This document shows positions 1 through 9,674 of a stretch of 64,000 nt of DNA, in pieces. This DNA comes from Pseudomonas fluorescens. Lineage in GTDB: Bacteria > Pseudomonadota > Gammaproteobacteria > Pseudomonadales > Pseudomonadaceae. The stretch lies in assembly GCF_902497785.1 (NCBI RefSeq), contig NZ_CABVHK010000001.1, forward strand, positions 62,001-126,000. Direction: 5' to 3'. Below the pieces are notes generated by a model, which made no database searches, was not told the origin of the DNA, and saw only the letters and a program-made list of their open reading frames with translations. Each line of letters starts with the position of its first letter. The first letter of the stretch is position 1. Made by a program: the position numbers and the translations under genes.

Positions 1-1
1 C

Positions 2-799
<798 letters not shown>

Positions 800-825
800 T
801 CGTAACGAATTCTTAGGAGAGCAGG

Positions 826-3207
826 ATGAAATTCAGTGAACAATGGCTGCGTGGCTGGGTTAGCCCGCAGGTAAGTCGAGACGAGCTGGTTGCTCGTCTG
901 TCGATGGCTGGTCTTGAGGTCGATAGCGTTACGCTGGCCGCCGGCGAATTCACCGGTGTGATCGTTGGCGAGGTGCTGAGCACCCAGCAGCATCCGGATG
1001 CCGACAAACTCCGCGTGTGCCAAGTCAGCAATGGCTCGGAGACTTTCCAGGTCGTGTGCGGTGCGCCAAACGTGCGCCCGGGCCTGAAGATCCCGTTCGC
1101 CATGATCGGTGCCGAATTGCCGGGCGACTTCAAAATCAAGAAAGCCAAGCTGCGTGGCGTCGAGTCCAACGGCATGCTGTGCTCGCAAGCCGAGCTGCAA
1201 GTGGGCGAAGGCAACGACGGCCTCATGGAGTTGCCGGCCGATGCGCCGGTGGGTCAGGACATTCGTGAATACCTGGGCCTGGACGATGCCAGCATTGAGG
1301 TCGACCTGACCCCGAACCGCGGCGACTGCCTGTCCCTGGCCGGTCTGGCCCGTGAAGTCGGCGCGCTGTATGCCGCTGAGGTAACCCGCCCGGTGGTGCC
1401 TGCGGTACAAGCCGTGCACGATGAAGTGCGCTCGGTTGAGGTGCTGGCGCCTGCCGCTTGCCCGCGTTATCTGGGTCGTGTGATCCGTAACGTTGACCTG
1501 TCCAAAGCGACTCCGTTGTGGATGGTCGAGCGTCTGCGTCGTGCTGATGTGCGCAGCATCGACGCTGCCGTCGACATCACCAACTACGTGATGCTGGAAC
1601 TGGGTCAGCCGCTGCATGCGTTCGATCTCGCCGAAATCAATGGCGGCATCCGTGTGCGCATGGCCGAAGAAGGCGAGAAGCTGGTACTGCTCGACGGCCA
1701 GGAAGTCAGCCTGCGTAGCGATACGCTGGTGATTGCCGACCATACCCGCGCTCTGGCAATTGCCGGCGTCATGGGCGGCGAGCACAGCGGCGTCAACACC
1801 GCGACCACTCGCGACATTTTTCTGGAAAGCGCGTTCTTCGATCAGATTGCCGTTGCTGGCAAGGCCCGTTCCTACGGCCTGCACACCGACGCCTCGCACC
1901 GCTACGAGCGTGGCGTGGATTGGCAGCTGGCCCGTGAAGCCATGGAGCGCGCCACTGGCCTGCTGCTGGAAATCACTGGCGGCGAAGCTGGCCCGATCAT
2001 CGAAACCGTCAGCGAACAGCACCTGCCTTCGATTGCGCCGGTTACTCTGCGCGCGCAACGCATCACGCAGATGCTGGGCATGGAGATGGATTCGGCCGAA
2101 GTCGAGCGTCTGCTCAGCGGCCTGGGTCTGAAGATTGCTGCCGATGGGGCAGGGCAGTGGCGCGTTGAAGTGCCAAGCCATCGCTTCGACATCAGTCTCG
2201 AAGTTGACCTGATCGAAGAGCTGGCTCGTCTGTATGGCTACAACCGTCTGCCGGTTCGTTATCCGCAAGCCCGCCTGGCGCCGCAAGCCAAGGCTGAAGC
2301 GCGCAGCGATCTGCCCGAGTTGCGTCGCCTGCTGGTAGCTCGTGGCTATCAGGAAGCGATTACCTACAGCTTCATCGATCCGAAACAATTCGAGTTGTTT
2401 AATCCGGGTGTAGAGCCACTGCTCCTGGCCAACCCGATCTCGAACGACATGGCCGCCATGCGCTCGTCGCTGTGGCCAGGTCTGGTCAAGTCGCTTCAGC
2501 ACAACCTGAACCGTCAGCAGGATCGTGTTCGTCTGTTCGAAAGTGGCCTGCGTTTCGTCGGTCAACTGGAAGGCCTGAAGCAAGAGCCGATGCTGGCCGG
2601 TGTTGTTTGCGGCAGCCGCTTGCCGGAAGGCTGGGCGCAAGGTCGCGATGTCGTGGATTTCTTCGACGTCAAAGCCGATGTGGAAGCGGTGCTGGGCTTT
2701 GCCGGTGCACTGGACTCGTTCACTTTCGTGCCGGGCAAACACCCTGCGTTGCATCCAGGCCAAACCGCGCGCATTGAGCGTGAAGGTCGACTGGTAGGCT
2801 TCGTTGGCGCAATCCACCCTGAATTGTCGAAAACTCTCGGTCTCGACCGTCCGGTCTTTGTTTTCGAGCTGGTTCTGGCCGAAGTGGCGTTGGGTAAAAT
2901 GCCGAAATTCCAGGAGTTATCGCGCTTTCCTGAAGTGCGGCGTGACCTGGCCCTGATCGCCGATACCAGTGTTGCAGCCAGTGCCGTATTGGACGTAATC
3001 CGTGAAAATGCAGGCGAATGGCTGACAGACCTCAGGCTATTTGACGTGTATCAGGGTAAAGGTATTGATCCGCATAGAAAAAGCCTTGCAGTTGGCTTGA
3101 CCTGGCAGCATCCATCGCGCACTCTTAATGACGATGAGGTGAATACCACGACGCAAAACATCCTCACCTCGCTCGAACAAAGGTTGAACGCCACGTTAAG
3201 GAAGTGA
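826..3207 (+). CDS. pheT: Phenylalanyl-tRNA synthetase beta subunit
   Basis: Beta subunit of the phenylalanine-charging enzyme; it provides tRNA binding and editing. 793 residues, normal for gammaproteobacteria. The N-terminal EMAP/tRNA-binding fold spans roughly residues 40-150 (ending near MLCSQAEL), followed by the B3/B4 editing and B5 regions. The C-terminal anticodon-binding (FDX-ACB) domain begins near FPEVRRDLAL, with YQGKGIDPHRKSLAVGL inside it. An AGGAG ribosome site lies just before the ATG. It is followed after three bases by ihfA, consistent with a pheST-ihfA operon. A 673-residue antisense frame across it is a codon-bias shadow. Confidence 0.98.
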   Translation: MKFSEQWLRGWVSPQVSRDELVARLSMAGLEVDSVTLAAGEFTGVIVGEVLSTQQHPDADKLRVCQVSNGSETFQVVCGAPNVRPGLKIPFAMIGAELPGDFKIKKAKLRGVESNGMLCSQAELQVGEGNDGLMELPADAPVGQDIREYLGLDDASIEVDLTPNRGDCLSLAGLAREVGALYAAEVTRPVVPAVQAVHDEVRSVEVLAPAACPRYLGRVIRNVDLSKATPLWMVERLRRADVRSIDAAVDITNYVMLELGQPLHAFDLAEINGGIRVRMAEEGEKLVLLDGQEVSLRSDTLVIADHTRALAIAGVMGGEHSGVNTATTRDIFLESAFFDQIAVAGKARSYGLHTDASHRYERGVDWQLAREAMERATGLLLEITGGEAGPIIETVSEQHLPSIAPVTLRAQRITQMLGMEMDSAEVERLLSGLGLKIAADGAGQWRVEVPSHRFDISLEVDLIEELARLYGYNRLPVRYPQARLAPQAKAEARSDLPELRRLLVARGYQEAITYSFIDPKQFELFNPGVEPLLLANPISNDMAAMRSSLWPGLVKSLQHNLNRQQDRVRLFESGLRFVGQLEGLKQEPMLAGVVCGSRLPEGWAQGRDVVDFFDVKADVEAVLGFAGALDSFTFVPGKHPALHPGQTARIEREGRLVGFVGAIHPELSKTLGLDRPVFVFELVLAEVALGKMPKFQELSRFPEVRRDLALIADTSVAASAVLDVIRENAGEWLTDLRLFDVYQGKGIDPHRKSLAVGLTWQHPSRTLNDDEVNTTTQNILTSLEQRLNATLRK

Positions 3208-3210
3208 CGT

Positions 3211-3513
3211 ATGGGGGCTCTGACGAAAGCTGAAATGGCGGAACGTCTGTATGAAGAGCTGGGCCTGAATAAACGGGAGGCCAAGGAATTGGTCGAACTG
3301 TTTTTTGAAGAAATCAGGCACGCTCTCGAAGACAACGAACAAGTCAAATTGTCCGGTTTCGGCAATTTCGACCTTCGGGACAAACGCCAGCGGCCTGGCC
3401 GCAATCCGAAAACGGGTGAAGAAATCCCGATCACGGCTCGCCGTGTGGTCACCTTTCGTCCAGGGCAGAAGTTGAAGGCCCGAGTTGAGGCTTATGCTGG
3501 AACCAAGTCATAA
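3211..3513 (+). CDS. ihfA: Integration host factor alpha subunit
   Basis: DNA-bending nucleoid protein that pairs with IhfB and helps recombination, replication and sigma-54 promoters. 100 residues, full length. The HU/IHF signature is present: helical N-terminus [26 protein letters not shown], then the beta-arm [23 protein letters not shown] with the intercalating proline in GRNPKTG. It starts three bases after pheT and overlaps the start of the MerR-type gene by 20 bases, so the four genes are probably one transcription unit, as in other Pseudomonas. Confidence 0.98.
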   Translation: MGALTKAEMAERLYEELGLNKREAKELVELFFEEIRHALEDNEQVKLSGFGNFDLRDKRQRPGRNPKTGEEIPITARRVVTFRPGQKLKARVEAYAGTKS

Positions 3514-3850
3514 CGACGAGCTACCCGTCATCCCAGGCAAACGCTACTTCACCATTGGTGAAGTCAGCGAGCTGTGTGCCGTAAAACCGCACGTGCTGCG
3601 CTATTGGGAGCAGGAGTTTCCTCAACTCAACCCCGTCAAACGACGCGGAAACCGCCGGTATTATCAGCGACAGGACGTGCTGATGATCCGGCAGATCCGC
3701 GCGCTTCTTTACGATCAAGGTTTCACCATCGGCGGCGCACGCTTGCGCTTGTCCGGCGATGAGGCCAAAGACGATACCACTCAATACAAGCAGATGATTC
3801 GCCAGATGATTGCCGAATTGGAAGACGTGCTGGTGGTGCTCAAGAAATAA
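3494..3850 (+). CDS. MerR-family transcriptional regulator
   Basis: Small MerR-type DNA-binding protein of about 118 residues, starting [10 protein letters not shown]. An upstream TTG in the same frame is less likely as start. The winged helix-turn-helix is clear: [45 protein letters not shown], followed by a helix ending in [10 protein letters not shown]. There is no effector domain or metal-binding cysteines. This gene directly follows ihfA in Pseudomonas and many other gammaproteobacteria; its target is unknown. It overlaps the ihfA 3' end, implying translational coupling. Confidence 0.93.
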   Translation: MLEPSHNDELPVIPGKRYFTIGEVSELCAVKPHVLRYWEQEFPQLNPVKRRGNRRYYQRQDVLMIRQIRALLYDQGFTIGGARLRLSGDEAKDDTTQYKQMIRQMIAELEDVLVVLKK

Positions 3851-3856
3851 AAACAT

Positions 3857-3885
3857 GCTTTTGAATACTTCCAGTTTTCAAAAGC
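3857..3885 (+). terminator. Inverted repeat after the pheST-ihfA operon
   Basis: GCTTTTGAA (3857-3865) is repeated inverted as TTCAAAAGC (3877-3885), seven bases after the MerR-type stop codon. It probably ends the operon, although the following tract is only moderately T-rich. The promoter of the downstream tRNA must overlap it; TATATT at 3892-3897 is a possible -10 element. Confidence 0.55.
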
Positions 3886-3939
3886 TTGCGATATATTCTT
3901 GAGCGTTCTTCGAGAAGAGGAACGAGATTCACGCCTAGT

Positions 3940-4016
3940 CGGGGCGTAGCGCAGTCCGGTAGCGCACTAGCATGGGGTGCTAGGGGTCGAGTGTTCGAAT
4001 CACTCCGTCCCGACCA
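3940..4016 (+). tRNA. tRNA-Pro (anticodon GGG)
   Basis: Complete 77-nt tRNA with encoded CCA. The acceptor stem pairs CGGGGCG with CGTCCCG (one G-U). The anticodon stem CTAGC/GCTAG holds the loop ATGGGGT, giving anticodon GGG. The T arm contains GTTCGAATC. It borders the ICE remnant, so its 3' end is the likely integration site, but no second copy of the tRNA 3' end was found within this window. Confidence 0.97.
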
Positions 4017-4032
4017 TATTTTTCAATGACTT

Positions 4033-4060
4033 AGCCCAATCTGAAAAGGTTGGGCTTTTT
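4033..4060 (+). terminator. Rho-independent terminator of tRNA-Pro
   Basis: AGCCCAA (4033-4039) pairs with TTGGGCT (4050-4056), followed by five T residues. It lies 16 bases after the tRNA CCA end. Confidence 0.85.
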
Positions 4061-4598
4061 CATGTCTAAAAAATACTCCCACATTTACTCCCACGGATAT
4101 CTTGGATCTCGGTAGATATGCCACTTGAGAGGCGTTCGACTCTCGTTTCCCCGGGCAGGTCGTATCAGTACAAGAGCCTGAAGGCGCGAAGACGCTTGTT
4201 AAAGGGTTGCCGATTTGGAGAGCGGTTGCGGTTGATGCAGAGTCGCGCCGCAAAGCGTGGTAATCCCTAAGTCTGTAAATACAGTCAAGGTCGTTCTCTC
4301 CAAAGAACATTTTGACTAGGCTCTAGAGCGGGAGTTACAGGTCGAAAAAATTCGCTATGCCCCCATTCGCACCGGGTGTACGAGCGATCGCGAATGGCGA
4401 TTTCTGACAGGGACCAGGATGGATTCGGATGGCTTTCGGTGTACCTCCATCGCAGATTAGACTTTTTGGCCTCGATCTTCGGTTGATGAAGGCAGAGCGG
4501 GTGGCGGGTTTGAGCGCTGCTTTTCAGGGTACACCTAAGATGATGTTCACTGATAGCATGTGGCCACTGACTAATCAGCGCTGATTTTCACATTCAAT
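4061..4598. other. Gene-free stretch with direct repeats next to tRNA-Pro
   Basis: No convincing gene was seen. ACTCCCAC occurs twice 12 bases apart (4075-4082 and 4087-4094), immediately beyond the tRNA terminator. Such short repeats resemble arm-type sites of a tyrosine integrase whose gene would normally lie here. Further on, AATCAGC/GCTGATT forms a perfect 14-bp palindrome at 4573-4586, and CACAT-TCA-ATGTG follows at 4589-4601. Both lie directly before the helicase gene and could be its promoter or operator. A 95-residue minus-strand frame (4023-4310) is unsupported. Confidence 0.4.
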
Positions 4599-4610
4599 GT
4601 GGTGAATGCA

Positions 4611-6953
4611 ATGGCCGATGCTACAGGGAAGTACTTAGACGTCTATCAAAGCTGGCAGCAACACCTCTTCAATTTCAACCTGGCAGTCCGGGAAACCAAT
4701 ACGCCAGGCTTGCGTAAGCCTCAGCTTGCCGCCCTATACGCTTCACTGGGCCACCTGGTGATGTCTCCGGCCACGACCGCAACGATCGTGATGCCAACGG
4801 GTACCGGCAAGACCGATACCATGCTTGGTTTGCTTATCGCAGGGCGGTTGGCAAGGACATTGGTACTCGTCCCGTCAGATGCCTTGCGCTCCCAGCTTGT
4901 CGAAAAATGCCTCGGGCTGAAAAAACTTCGGGAGATCGGTGCTGTTTCTGCCACAGCACTTAACCCTGTGGTGAGGGCGATCGGCTCAGGAATGTCGGCT
5001 GAAGATGTGCAACAGCTTGCCGAGGCGAATGTAATTGTCGCTACCCCGCAAGCATTGCAGCGATTCGACACAGAGTCCCTTCAAGCCTTAGCTGAGCTCT
5101 GCAGCCACCTGATCATCGATGAAACGCATCATGTGGCCGCCATGACGTGGGGCAGGGTGAAAACCGCGTTCAAAGAGAAGCCATGCCTGCAGTTTACTGC
5201 TACGCCTTTCAGGGAGGACAACCAGCCTCTTGAAGGCAAAATTATCTACAACTACCCGTTGAAGGATGCGCAGATCGATGGCTACTTCAAAGCGATCGAA
5301 TTTCACCCGGTGCGCGAATACAACCTGGAACTGGCTGACCAAGTGGTTGCTGATAAGGCGGTAGAGTTGTTACGAGGCGATCGAGAACAAGGCTTCAACC
5401 ACCTACTGATGGTACGTGCACGATCTCAAAAACGGGCTGAATCCCTGTTTGAACTCTACAAAAAGCATGAAGACCTCTCACCCATTCTCATCCACAGCAA
5501 GGTGCCGAATCGGGTCAAACTGCTGGGTGAAATTGTCGAGAAGAAATACAAGATCATCGTCTGCGTGGACATGCTGGGCGAAGGCTTTGACCTGCCTGAG
5601 TTGAAAATCGCGGCTATTCACGACCAGCATCGCAGTCCGGCCGTCACCTTACAGTTCATCGGTCGTCTAACCCGGGTTGATGACACGCTAGGTGATGCCA
5701 AATTCGTCTCGAACATCGCCAACCAGAAAGTCGATTACCAGATGTCGGTGCTTTACAAGGAAAGTGCTGATTGGAGCGCCGTGATTCGAGACGTGAGCCA
5801 TGACAAGATCGCCCGCGAGGTCGAGAAGGAGACATTCACTGAGCAGTTCCCAGATGATGCTGACTCCGAGGACATTTTCGGGTTGAACCCCAACCCCAAA
5901 ATCAGTGCGATCGCCTACCATGTGGAGCGCGACCAGTGGCGGCCAGAGAAAGCCAACCACTTCTCGCAGAAGAAAGAACCGCTGCAGTTCCTTTCTATCA
6001 ACGACGATTCAGACACCATCATCATGGTGACGCGACGAGAATCTCCCGTCGGATGGGCTCAGACATCAGCGATCGTTGACACCAACTGGATTCTCTACCT
6101 AGCGTACTACCACGCGCCCGACAAGACGCTATTCATTCACTCCTCCGGTGATGAGTCGCAAGCGACGCGGTTTTTGAATTTGATTGCAAAAGATGCCAGG
6201 CGAATCAACGGCGAGCCTACATTCCGAACTCTGCACGACATCAAGCTCATGAAGCTGCAGAACGTAGGGCTGTCCAGGACACGCAAGGATCTGAGATTCA
6301 CGATGCACGTCGGGCGCGACATCAATACCGTCATCAGTGAAATCGAGAACGGCACGGCGAAGAAGTCCAACATCTTCGCGACGGGCTACGAAGATGGACA
6401 GCGCACCACCGTTGGCTGCTCTCACAAGGGGAAAATCTGGGAGATGAACTCTTCCAGCATCATTTACTGGATTGAGTGGTGCAAACGTGCCTCGCAGAAA
6501 CTCAACGATGCCACGATCAACCCTTCTGAAGTGCTCAAGGATGTGATTCGCTCGGAGAAGATTGAGGGAGCCTGGCCAACTGGACTCTTCTATGCTGATT
6601 GGCCTGAGCCCATTGCGATCGAAAACGAGCAGAAAATTTCGCTGGCGCTCAATGGTGAGATCTTCAACCTGCTTGATGTCGAGCTTGGCAAGCCTCAGCG
6701 GACCGACGATCTGACACTAGAAGTGCCTGTCATCGCCATAGCAGCAGATGGCACGGAGTGTCAGCTTCCTGACATCACGATACGGTTACTGAACGACAGC
6801 TACAAAGTCTCCTGCCCTGGGGTGAAGATCATTTTCGCTGAAGAGAGCTCGTTTGAGCAGTACCTGGATGCGAACCCTTTGGTCCTGCTAGCCGTAGACG
6901 GTTCACCCCGTTGCTCAACAACTCATAGAGGCCGGGGTTGGCGCGTTGGATGA
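4611..6953 (+). CDS. DEAD/DEAH-box superfamily 2 helicase, C-terminus cut by a deletion
   Basis: Predicted ATP-dependent DNA/RNA helicase of the type often carried by islands. The first ATG (MADATGKYLD) is preceded by GGTGA; GTG codons at 4599 and 4602 are alternatives. Motif I is MPTGTGKTD (about residue 61), motif II DETHH (about 169), motif III TATPFR, and motif VI QFIGRLTR (about 347). The last recognisable residues are DANPLVLLAVDGS, at about 6903. The remaining residues (PRCSTTHRGRGWRVG) are read antisense through a truncated ICE gene. A C-terminal part is therefore missing and the fused protein may be inactive. Partner genes and substrate are unknown. Confidence 0.85.
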   Translation: MADATGKYLDVYQSWQQHLFNFNLAVRETNTPGLRKPQLAALYASLGHLVMSPATTATIVMPTGTGKTDTMLGLLIAGRLARTLVLVPSDALRSQLVEKCLGLKKLREIGAVSATALNPVVRAIGSGMSAEDVQQLAEANVIVATPQALQRFDTESLQALAELCSHLIIDETHHVAAMTWGRVKTAFKEKPCLQFTATPFREDNQPLEGKIIYNYPLKDAQIDGYFKAIEFHPVREYNLELADQVVADKAVELLRGDREQGFNHLLMVRARSQKRAESLFELYKKHEDLSPILIHSKVPNRVKLLGEIVEKKYKIIVCVDMLGEGFDLPELKIAAIHDQHRSPAVTLQFIGRLTRVDDTLGDAKFVSNIANQKVDYQMSVLYKESADWSAVIRDVSHDKIAREVEKETFTEQFPDDADSEDIFGLNPNPKISAIAYHVERDQWRPEKANHFSQKKEPLQFLSINDDSDTIIMVTRRESPVGWAQTSAIVDTNWILYLAYYHAPDKTLFIHSSGDESQATRFLNLIAKDARRINGEPTFRTLHDIKLMKLQNVGLSRTRKDLRFTMHVGRDINTVISEIENGTAKKSNIFATGYEDGQRTTVGCSHKGKIWEMNSSSIIYWIEWCKRASQKLNDATINPSEVLKDVIRSEKIEGAWPTGLFYADWPEPIAIENEQKISLALNGEIFNLLDVELGKPQRTDDLTLEVPVIAIAADGTECQLPDITIRLLNDSYKVSCPGVKIIFAEESSFEQYLDANPLVLLAVDGSPRCSTTHRGRGWRVG

Positions 6954-7320
6954 TCAACGCCGGCAGCGACATCACGGCTTGGGTCGCGTTCTGCACGATG
7001 CTGCCCATGATCTGCTGGAAACCTTCGGTGACGCCGTTCAGCTGGTTTTGCAGGGTGTTGGTGAGGCTCATGTTTCCGCACATCATGTTCGCCCGCCATG
7101 ACCCGCCGACACCGAGACCACTGGGTCGGTAGAGCGAGCTCGGTGAGCCGACTGCCGAGCCGCCACCAATGGTGTACATCACTCGGTCGTCGAGTACTTC
7201 ACCTTGAGTACCCAGACGGTAATCGCCCTCGGCGGCGTAGGCATGTGTGGCAATGGCGAGCAGTCCACAGAGCAACAGACTCATCGTGCCCAACCAGGGC
7301 CGCGCGAGAAGCCGACTCAT
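6899..7320 (-). pseudogene. TIGR03755 (PFL_4711-type) ICE transfer protein, truncated
   Basis: Only the N-terminal 140 or so residues of a conjugation protein whose family members are several hundred residues long. It begins with a signal peptide (MSRLLARPWLGTMSLLLCGLLAIATHAYAAEG). It continues with family-typical sequence (GEVLDDRVMYTIGGGSAVGSPSS, GNMSLTNTLQNQLNGVTEGFQQIMGSIV, NPGLYELLSNGVNR). After SNGVNR the frame runs antisense through the helicase gene to a chance stop at 6829. It lies four bases from the TIGR03756 gene, the normal neighbour. The missing C-terminal two thirds should abolish function. Confidence 0.85.
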
Positions 7321-8273
7321 GAAGCACCTCCTTCGAAGTCGATGCTGAACAGGAAGGTCTGTCCCTCACGTTTGCAGCAGCTATAGGGACGCCACAGCGA
7401 CCAGGCGTAGCCGCCATCCGCGCTCTGTACCGGATCGCTGGGGAAGATGGCGCACGTGGGCTGCACCTGGGGGTAGAGCAATTGCCATTTGTGGGTCGAA
7501 GCGTCGTTTTCAACGATCGGGCCAGGCGGCCAGTAGCCGTCGCGTTTGGCGGGCGTGAGTGGTAAGTACACATGCGGCTGCCAGTTGTGGGTAATCACAT
7601 CGCCGGCGCGTTGCGCCATGACTGCGGCCGCCTTGAAATCGTCGGGCTGTACCAGAAAGCCCTGCCGGGGATAAACGTTGCCCCACATGTTTCCCGAGAC
7701 CTGACGACCAATTTCACGGATCCCCGGCATGAGCGATTCGGGGTAGAAACTTTCTGGGATGCCATGGCGCCAGGCCAGTGAGTCCAGGGTACTCAGGTAG
7801 TAAGGCATTAATGCAGTTGCACCGCTGGCGCAGGCATAGCCGGATTGCGAAGCCAATTGCGTTGCGACCCAGCCACCGGGGTGGCCGATGCCATCAACGT
7901 TCTTGAATCGAGGCAGGTTGTCGCGGCGGGCGTTCGGCGTGATCAGGTTGCCGCCACCTTCTGCACCGCTGATGGGAGCGGAGAGGGTGGTCATCTCGGT
8001 CCAGGGGTTATTGCCGGTGGTGGCGTAGCTCGAGACGACCAGTTCAGGAATGAAATGACGAACCTTGGTCGAGGTTTTGACTGTGCAGCCGAAGGGCGTG
8101 CAGAGTAGCCAGAAACAAATGCCGACGACCCTGTATTCGAGACAGTTTGGCGAAAGCACGGAGGAGGTGATGCTGACGGTGTCCAGCGCCATGCTTGGGC
8201 CGCACGCCAGCAGAATGCTTAGCGCCAAGGGCCTTAGTTTTGTGGGCGGAAGTGACGAGCAGGCAACAGGCAT
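7317..8273 (-). CDS. TIGR03756 (PFL_4710-type) ICE transfer protein, TraU-like
   Basis: Exported mating-apparatus protein of 318 residues, apparently intact. It has an N-terminal signal peptide (LRPLALSILLACGPSMALD) and several cysteines typical of TraU-like periplasmic proteins: SPNCLEYRVVGICFWLLCTPFGC, then YACASG and a late CAIF and YSCCKRE. The phrase WGNVYPRQGFLVQPDDFKAAAVMAQRAGDV is characteristic. It overlaps the start of TIGR03755 by four bases. In related ICEs a TIGR03757 gene precedes it; here that gene is absent and a toxin module lies upstream. Confidence 0.85.
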   Translation of the reverse strand: MPVACSSLPPTKLRPLALSILLACGPSMALDTVSITSSVLSPNCLEYRVVGICFWLLCTPFGCTVKTSTKVRHFIPELVVSSYATTGNNPWTEMTTLSAPISGAEGGGNLITPNARRDNLPRFKNVDGIGHPGGWVATQLASQSGYACASGATALMPYYLSTLDSLAWRHGIPESFYPESLMPGIREIGRQVSGNMWGNVYPRQGFLVQPDDFKAAAVMAQRAGDVITHNWQPHVYLPLTPAKRDGYWPPGPIVENDASTHKWQLLYPQVQPTCAIFPSDPVQSADGGYAWSLWRPYSCCKREGQTFLFSIDFEGGAS

Positions 8274-8378
8274 TATCCAGGCTCTCGGTGTATGGCCTGG
8301 GCAGGTTCGGTTAGGGACTGAAGACTGTCAGTGGGAATTATGAAGGCGGATCTATCGGATTTGTGAGGCGTGGGTCTA

Positions 8379-8633
8379 TTATTTGACGTGAAGGGAGCTG
8401 CGCAGGGTATCGGCGTCTACAAGTAGTTGATCTGTGGTGATTTCGAAAATATTGGCGAGTTTGCACAGGACCAACAGCGAGGGGTTGCCCGCGCATCGTT
8501 CGATTTGGCTGACGTAGGTGCGATCCACCTCGGCCATGAGCGCCAGCTGCTCCTGGGTAAGGTTCTTTACGCGCCGCATCCAGCGGATGTTCTCCGCCAG
8601 TTGCAGACGAAGTTGTTCGTAGTCTTGAGTCAT
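8379..8633 (-). CDS. XRE/Cro-type helix-turn-helix regulator
   Basis: 84-residue protein consisting almost only of an HTH_3 domain: LAENIRWMRRVKNLTQEQLALMAEVDRTYVSQIERCAGNPSLLVLCKLANIFEITTDQLL. It is probably a repressor acting within the ICE. It is divergent from the small gene at 8803, with which it could share a promoter region (8634-8802). Similar XRE genes are common in the variable gap between the VirB4 and TraU genes of these elements. Confidence 0.85.
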   Translation of the reverse strand: MTQDYEQLRLQLAENIRWMRRVKNLTQEQLALMAEVDRTYVSQIERCAGNPSLLVLCKLANIFEITTDQLLVDADTLRSSLHVK

Positions 8634-8802
8634 GCGCGCAAATTGCGCCTTGAGGGACTCTCAATCCACGGGATATAGTCTACATTGGCATTCAACTAGG
8701 CCATTTGGTGTTCATGCCTGGTATCGAGCGTTCATTTGGTGTCGTTACGCTTTTCGAAGCTGCGCCCAGCATCTAACAATAAATCAGAAATTTAGGGTGT
8801 GT

Positions 8803-9060
8803 ATGGACCAAAACTACATTTCAATTCCTGCGGCGGATGGTTGCCCAAGTCTTCTGACACCTTGGGGCAGCGAATTTTCGCCGATGATCGAGCGTGGTGT
8901 GCAATGTGCCCAGGCTTGGCTTGAGGCAACGACCGATATTCCTTTGTGGTGGGAACTGGCGCAAACGCGCAAGACCTTTCCTGTCGGTGACTGCCAAGAT
9001 GCCTTCGAAGCCGGTTTTCTGTTGAGAATTCAGCAACGGCTTCGGAGCGTGTCACAGTAA
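8803..9060 (+). CDS. Small protein, possibly QslA-like (LasR antiactivator family)
   Basis: 85 residues from ATG 8803: MDQNYISIPAADGCPSLLTPWGSEFSPMIERGVQ and then AQAWLEATTDIPLWWELAQTRKTFPVGDCQDAFEAGFLLRIQQRL. The pattern WGSE...IERG..CA.AW...WWELA...DAF.AGFL.RIQQRL is reminiscent of short Pseudomonas proteins annotated as QslA-type quorum-sensing antiactivators. The family call is from memory of the pattern and is uncertain. Divergent from the XRE gene. No membrane segment or signal peptide. Confidence 0.45.
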   Translation: MDQNYISIPAADGCPSLLTPWGSEFSPMIERGVQCAQAWLEATTDIPLWWELAQTRKTFPVGDCQDAFEAGFLLRIQQRLRSVSQ

Positions 9061-9425
9061 CCCTGTTGCTTATGGGCGATTGCATCGTCTTGATCGCCCG
9101 TTTGCACTCAACCTGGCTGCATCGACACAGACCATGCAGTTTAAGAACGATTGCCGCTTCGCTGGCGCGTTTTTTCCACCGGCTGAACAACTCGGTGGGG
9201 GATTGTGCTTCCCTTATTTGGGCGCTGCACCAAGGGCGGCACTTGCTTCAAATGCCACCGGTCATGCATCGAACGTGAAAATCTCTTGAAAGGTATGGTT
9301 CCAGACGCCATTCCTCTAGAATGAAGGCTGACAGAAGTAGCTTTCGCCCTGTTACAAACAGGTTTACGTAGCTAAGATTCTGATTAAGTGCAGATTCTGC
9401 ACGCTCTGAGAACGTGGAGCGCGAT
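9061..9425. other. Intergenic region in front of the toxin-antitoxin pair
   Basis: No gene recognised in 365 bases. A perfect inverted repeat CCTGTT-ACA-AACAGG at 9348-9362 lies 64 bases before the antitoxin start. It is a plausible operator for self-repression of the toxin module. Confidence 0.45.
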
Positions 9426-9674
9426 ATGAAAGCCAAACGAGTGTTGAGTGACGATCTGGTGAGCCGACTGGAGGATAAGATCCCGGTCATGGCTGAAGGC
9501 GCCATCAATACCGCCTATATCAACGCCCTGGCTGCCGGCCGCAGTGTGATGGAAGTCATGAACGGCATGCTTGTTGAAACGACTGCTGACGGTAAGCACA
9601 AAGTCATTCGGGTGGCCAAGCCCAAGCACAAAGTGACTCTGGGTGGCGTCATTAAGGTGCGCCGTTGCTCATGA
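9426..9674 (+). CDS. Putative antitoxin partner of zeta-type toxin
   Basis: 82-residue protein starting MKAKRVLSDDLVSRLEDKIPVMAEG, with GGAG six bases before the ATG. It reads as a small charged protein whose C-terminus is basic (VIRVAKPKHKVTLGGVIKVRRCS). It shows no recognised domain. Its role is inferred only from position: its TGA overlaps the ATG of the zeta-type kinase (ATGA), the usual antitoxin-toxin coupling. Several related Pseudomonas islands carry similar pairs. Confidence 0.65.
   Translation: MKAKRVLSDDLVSRLEDKIPVMAEGAINTAYINALAAGRSVMEVMNGMLVETTADGKHKVIRVAKPKHKVTLGGVIKVRRCS

Noticed and set aside
3990..4016. Search for a second copy of the tRNA-Pro 3' end as attR
   Set aside because: No matching repeat was seen near 23-25 kb or 55-56 kb, so the right boundary of the element remains undefined.
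4100..4310. Short open frames downstream of tRNA-Pro as an integrase remnant
   Set aside because: None of the frames on either strand shows integrase motifs; not enough support to call a pseudogene.
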